From positions 1 to 46,623 of the forward strand of contig WTXI01000283.1 of NCBI GenBank assembly GCA_022376515.1: 46,623 nucleotides of DNA. The letters run 5' to 3'. Below the pieces are notes generated by a model, which had not been told where the DNA came from, made no database searches, and saw only the letters and a list, made by a program, of their open reading frames with translations. This stretch comes from Lactifluus volemus. Its lineage: Eukaryota; Basidiomycota; Agaricomycetes; Russulales; Russulaceae. Made by a program: the position numbers and the translations under genes. This document shows, piece by piece, positions 42,212-46,623 of the stretch. Every line of letters starts with the position of its first letter. Position 1 is the first letter of the stretch.

Positions 42212-44517
42212 ATGCAGCCCAATCGGCTCGGACTTGGTCTGCGTCCTCCTCTGCAGTCGTACGGGCAAGGCCCCTCAATATCGGCTCTTGCACAGCAGCA
42301 GCAAATGCATATCCAGGGGTTTGTCCCTCCTCAAGCTCAAAAGCAAATATCCCTCTTCGTCGGCTCAATATCAGGTGGCATCACCGATGGTTTTCTAAAC
42401 GACCTCCTTTCCGTGAGCATGGCCTTCGCGACTATCTTCACCCCTTGCTTATGAAGGTACAGGCTTGCGGAAACGTCAAGTCGTTTAAGCGATTGATCAC
42501 CCCAGCAAATAAACCCCAAGGATTTGGATTCGCAGAATTCGAGGATCCGGACGGTGCGCTGCGAGCAATGGCACTTTTAAATAATGTTGAGCTACCTGCC
42601 TTGGAGGATGGCTGCGTGAACAAAAAGTTATTGGTGCGTCATGATGATTTCCTGATCAACAGTAATTTATATCACCCCTCAGATCAAAGCCGACGAAAAG
42701 ACCAAGGTCTTTCTAGATGCTTATCAAGCCCAGCGAATGCAAACAAACGTGCGTCGTCACTACACTTTCAGCCTGACAATTCAGCGTTGTAGCCCATGCG
42801 GTGCATATATGTGTCCGTGCCTCTGTCGGCCATGCCTATGTCGCCGTATGGGCTGCAGCTCATCCCTCTCAGCTTGTTGCAACCTATCGTTCTGACCTGC
42901 TAAACTTGTGTTAGGCGGACGAAGAAGCGACTATAAAAGCCAAAATCCGGGTGAATGAGTACATCAATGATATCAACCGCGTCTCTCAAGAAGCCGCCAG
43001 TAGTGGACTGCTAGACAAAGAGCGCTACGTGATTCCACCTCACCTACACGATCTCCAAGAAGCCGACCTCCCAGAAACCCAACGCGGGCTCGTCATATCA
43101 GAAATTGCTCAATTTCGCGAACGAGCTGCGAAGCGTGAGCGCGAGAAATTACGCGATGTCCGTGCTGCCGTACCCAATCTCAGCGCACAAGCCTCCCCGA
43201 GCGGCCCCAAGGTTCGCGAATGGGGCAAGGCGCAAGGATCTGCCGAGACACGTGAACCTGCGCTTGGCCAGGATCCTCAACAAGGATTCTCAAAACCTGT
43301 AGGGTTCGTCAAGGCAGGAAGCCGGGAGCGTGACGACGAGCGCCAGCTTCCCGGTAAGACAGCAAAAACGGACGAAGAGCTCGAGCATGACCGAAAGGAG
43401 GCAAGGAGGCGTGACGAAGAGAATTCATTCAGAGACGTATGTAGCCCCTCGATTTCATCTTGCACCCGTTCTCACGTGTCTTTTTGGGGGGCGCAGCGCG
43501 AACGTCGTTACGAGCCTCGCGAGCGGAACCGCATCCAAGCACTCGAGCGTGCCATTGCGCGTGAAAGAGCGACTCGCGAAGCCGAAGACCGTGATCGCAC
43601 TGAGATGCGTTCGCGTCTCGACATCTGGGACGACGATGAGTCGGACGAGCTTTTCTATACCGATCGTACGCGCTGGCGTACGCAGCGCGCCCGACGCCTC
43701 ACCGCTGAGGAGGCTGCAGATAGCGAGATGCGCGCTTATGAAGCGCGGGAAGCCGAGAATCTGCGGCGCGAGAGCGAGGCATTTCTTGCGCGACAAATGG
43801 ACGAACTACAGGCGCTGGCGGAGGAACAACGCAAGGCCGGCATGCTTCTTGACGACGGTGCCCCCGTCAGGCTCAACGTCTCTCTCGCGCCCGCAGCGCC
43901 CAAGGCGGATATTGCTCCTGGAAAGGATAAGACCGCACCTGGGGTGTTCGGCGCCGAGGAAGAGGAGGAAGAGGCAACGCGCAAGCGCAAGGTGCCACTC
44001 CAACTGCTCGACTTTAGTGCAGCGAACGACAGCGAAAAGGCAAAGGAACGTTTGGAGCACATCAAAAATTCTGTACCGAGGGATCGGGAAGCGTTGTTTA
44101 AGTGTAAGGTCAGATGGGATGCAGTCACCGAGGTGCGTTCTGATTTATTTGATTCAACGCTTTCTCTTTCTCTTCGTCTTGCTGACTGAAAATCTTCTAG
44201 CAACTAATCGACCGCAAGTTGGAGCCGCTCGTCAAAAAGTTGATGGTCAAGTACCTCGGCGAGCTCGAAGACGAGGACGTCGTGATGTTCGTCATCGAAC
44301 ACCTTAAAGACCACAAGAGTCCAGCCAAGCTCGTAGAGGGTCTCGAACCTGTACGTACGATACAAATTGTCAGTGTCTGCGGTCTGCTCAACGCGATCTA
44401 TAGGTTCTGGACGAGGAAGCTGCCGAGTTTACAATTGCCGTTTGGCGGCAAGTCATTTTTGAGAGCATGGCGTACGGCGAGGGCTTACATACGGAGCGTA
44501 TGATGGTCGATGGGTAG
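42212..44517 (+). CDS. RBM25: RBM25-like splicing factor (RRM and PWI domains)
   Basis: RBM25 (related to yeast Snu71) associates with the U1 snRNP and influences 5' splice-site choice. Seven exons: 42212-42412, 42463-42633, 42683-42748, 42915-43436, 43497-44132, 44201-44350 and 44404-44517, summing to 1860 nt or 619 residues. The N-terminus is Gln-rich (ALAQQQQMHIQGF). The RRM has QISLFVGSISGGITD and PQGFGFAEFEDPDGALRAM. The middle is a long charged, Arg/Glu-rich helix (ERNRIQALERAIARERAT) typical of the family. The PWI domain is near the C-terminus (RKLEPLVKKLMVKYLGEL, then VIEHLKDHKSPAKLVE). The third intron is longer (166 nt). A tRNA-Leu gene sits in the gap between this gene and divergent PRMT3. 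Confidence 0.93.
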
Positions 44518-45619
44518 TAAAATGGAGTTGCGGTCAGGGCAGGTGCGTTTCTGGCGACACCTTCCTACTCGAGATGGGCGGCGGTGTATGGACGAGAGTG
44601 TGTGGTCTGTTACGGAGTATCACCCGGATGCGACGACCAAATGCAGGATGCGGACGATTGCGTAAGTGAATCCCCTGCCCACCCCTACACCGTGTAGAAA
44701 TGATTCCTCTACTGCTTTTATCTCTTGATATCTGAATGGCTCTTCTTCCCCTACCTCCTCGGGGGGCGCGAGTGCACGGGGCACGTGAAGGTAGACACCC
44801 GCTGAGTGACCCCGTTTTCTTTGTTTGACCGAGAGTGCGTTGATCGTCCGTGCTACCACGCATGGGGCGTGGTCCATAGGGCTTATACTCTCGCACGCTC
44901 ATTTTTGCGAACGCAAGTCCTAAGATATTCTAAGTTCACCCTTCTTGGCTTCGTCCAGGTGAGTACCCCCAGTTGTCGCTGCGGCCTATATCGCATCTTG
45001 GACACCTCGGCCGAAATAATATATGACCCGTGTTCCACTATACGACTTTTTGAGTGGTGCTTACACTCGCACAGTTGAATCAGCAGTGAGGGTCTACCGT
45101 TCGGTTTGATGATTATTACTTTGTGATAAAGTTATCACAAGTCGTTACTTCGAATACGCGGAAAGGTTCATGGTGTGAATTTGTGGACTGACCATTCTTA
45201 TATGAGAAGCGATTCCGCAGCAAGCCCGAAATTCACCCTAGGGGCTTCCGTGCAAAAACTGAGTGTGGGAGTAGCCCATAAATGGTTTCTCCTGAAAATC
45301 AACAATGACAAATGGGGTCCATGCTTGTTTTCAGTGTAAAAAAAACATCTGCACTTGTATAGCACTTGTATCAATCTTCGAGTTTACCTAGAGCTGAATC
45401 AGCTGATGGGCATTGAAGATCCACTAGAACTTCCTTGCCATGCATCAAAAATTTGATGCAGGCAATCGCTGATGGTAACCAATCAATCTACATCTAAGGA
45501 AGCAACTGCTTTGGCTATCACGAAATTAATCAAGGCACCTACCTGCACTGAGACAGGGTTGTTCTTACAGAATAGATAACATGCGCAACTGCAAACTTGC
45601 AAATGTTTTTTGTTGGTTT
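44518..45619. other. Intergenic, no gene seen
   Basis: This is the 3' flank of RBM25 followed by about 1 kb without a convincing frame, RNA gene or repeat. Confidence 0.5.
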
Positions 45620-46252
45620 GCAGCTCCGATTGGAGAGGAGTTGGAGGGCGAGGGAGATATGGCTGCAGGAGGCCAGAGGAGCCCGAGGAAGGCGATGCCA
45701 TCGCAGCCGGCAGCCTGAGGGCGACCTGGGATGGGTCACGTCTGCTCCCTGTTGGGGGTGGACGTCCAGACCGTTTTACTATACCCTTCCTGTTTCGAAA
45801 TGACTTACTATCCTTTTATTAGTTCTAGTATATTTTCCGAGGCCCCCTCTCGTGTTTCAGGAGGGCGCAGCCTCACTTGAGGGTCGAGCGCGCCTGCTCG
45901 TGACACCTCCCAATTTTCGGACTCGTTTCTTTCAATATCGCACTATATACAGCAATTAGTAGCTATAGAGTTAGCTACTATGGACAGGTATATAGCTGTA
46001 TCGGAATCCAGTTGTATGGGCATCGAATTACCCCATTTTGTTTCCCCCTTCTCGTGCCGTGCGACTTCTCGCATTTTCGTCTTCTCTCCCGCTCGATTTC
46101 ATTCACTTTTGCCCTCGACCTTCAATTACTTCTCTATTTTTAAACCCGCATCCCCCCGCAGGACTGCTGATCTGACCTCACGCAACCCTAATACATTGGA
46201 CTTGCACATCCCAATCAATCCCTGCAGTGCCACTGCCACTCTAACACATCCA
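45620..46252. mobile_element. Possible LTR or promoter of the right-edge gene
   Basis: The layout resembles the solo-LTR candidate at 8754-9147: a GC-rich part with CTGTTGGGGGTGGACG, then CCTTTTATTAGTTCTAGTATATTTTCC, a GAGGCCCCCTCTCG..GGAGGGCGCAGCC block, and an AT-rich TATATA stretch near 45945-46000. No ends or duplication could be set. It may simply be the promoter and leader of the ORF that follows. Confidence 0.3.
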
Positions 46253-46623
46253 ATGTCAGACACACACACTGGCACCACACCTACCTGGCGTTATAACAAA
46301 CGCCTACACATTATCACCCATGAGCCGCGCACTTGCAGTGCATGCAAATCATGGGCATTTCACTATCTCGAAGAGATCCTGGCCAATGAGCCATCACTCC
46401 GCACCGCCGAACAAGAGCGCGACGCTGCAATCACCCGCCGCATCCTCTCCAGAGAGCGAAACTCACTACTCGAAGACAATGCTGCATTGCACAGACAGTT
46501 GAACACTCTGAAAAAGACGCTAGAGGAGTGCAACGCACAAATGAATCAAGCGCAACTTGCGCTGAAACAAAAGAACGCTCGAGTCATTGAACTGACCGAG
46601 CAGTTGGCCACCTTTCAGTTTGG
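46253..46623 (+). CDS. Unknown coiled-coil protein, open at the right edge
   Basis: The frame runs from ATG at 46253 to the window end with no stop: 123 complete codons. It starts MSDTHTGTTPTWRYNKRL, has a short Cys pair in RTCSACKSWAFHYLEEI, then a long heptad-like charged helix (RERNSLLEDNAALHRQL, TLKKTLEECNAQMNQAQLAL, VIELTEQLATF), which predicts a coiled coil. I do not recognise the family. The LTR-like DNA in front of it allows it to be the gag of a retroelement, but a host gene is equally possible. The rest lies outside the window. Confidence 0.6.
   Translation, partial: MSDTHTGTTPTWRYNKRLHIITHEPRTCSACKSWAFHYLEEILANEPSLRTAEQERDAAITRRILSRERNSLLEDNAALHRQLNTLKKTLEECNAQMNQAQLALKQKNARVIELTEQLATFQF

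Noticed and set aside
1..46623. CRISPR array, bacterial operon or riboswitch
   Set aside because: No spaced identical repeats or bacterial gene layout are present; genes have spliceosomal introns throughout.

Overview
The window looks like nuclear DNA of an agaricomycete (mushroom-forming basidiomycete). The evidence is dense genes cut by many introns of about 50-60 nt with GTRNGT/YAG borders, a C2-NACHT-WD40 NLR-like gene, an F-box/LRR gene, a GH131 glycoside hydrolase, a basidiomycete-type P450, and eukaryotic tRNA genes (one with an intron). Exon models below were built by hand from splice sites and reading frame. Several close to an exact multiple of three, which supports them.

Left third (1-14.1 kb): a partial tRNA-Ala, an intact RPAP1 gene (RNA polymerase II assembly factor), an F-box gene, a decayed GH131 fragment, an HNH nuclease gene, a probable solo LTR, a decayed 3' fragment of RPAP1, an intact five-exon GH131 gene, a decayed copy of the start of the NLR gene, and a decayed 5'/middle fragment of RPAP1. 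RPAP1 and GH131 seem to have been neighbours that were duplicated. One copy then kept RPAP1 and the other kept GH131.

Middle (14.1-24.5 kb): a large C2 / helical domain / NACHT / 14-WD-repeat NLR-type gene. It carries a one-base frameshift in a G run and is split inside WD repeat 10 by a complete Ty1/copia retrotransposon. The element has two 318-bp LTRs that look identical by eye, a perfect 5-bp target duplication and one uninterrupted 1427-residue polyprotein, so the insertion is recent. Its start codon lies in a primer-binding site that matches the anticodon arm of initiator tRNA-Met, and its stop codon overlaps the polypurine tract.

Right half (25-46.6 kb): an acyl-CoA oxidase/dehydrogenase-like gene with a frameshift and a PTS1-like end, an 11-exon 2-oxoglutarate/Fe(II) oxygenase with a 7-nt exon and a GC-AG intron, a CCDC25 (NFACT-R) gene sharing a 51-bp divergent promoter with it, a cytochrome P450, a second tRNA-Ala, an aldehyde dehydrogenase, a small unknown gene, PRMT3, an intron-containing tRNA-Leu(CAG), RBM25 (splicing factor with RRM and PWI domains), and at the right edge an open-ended coiled-coil ORF behind LTR-like sequence. 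The oxidase, oxygenase, P450 and aldehyde dehydrogenase form a loose run of redox enzymes; the other genes are housekeeping.
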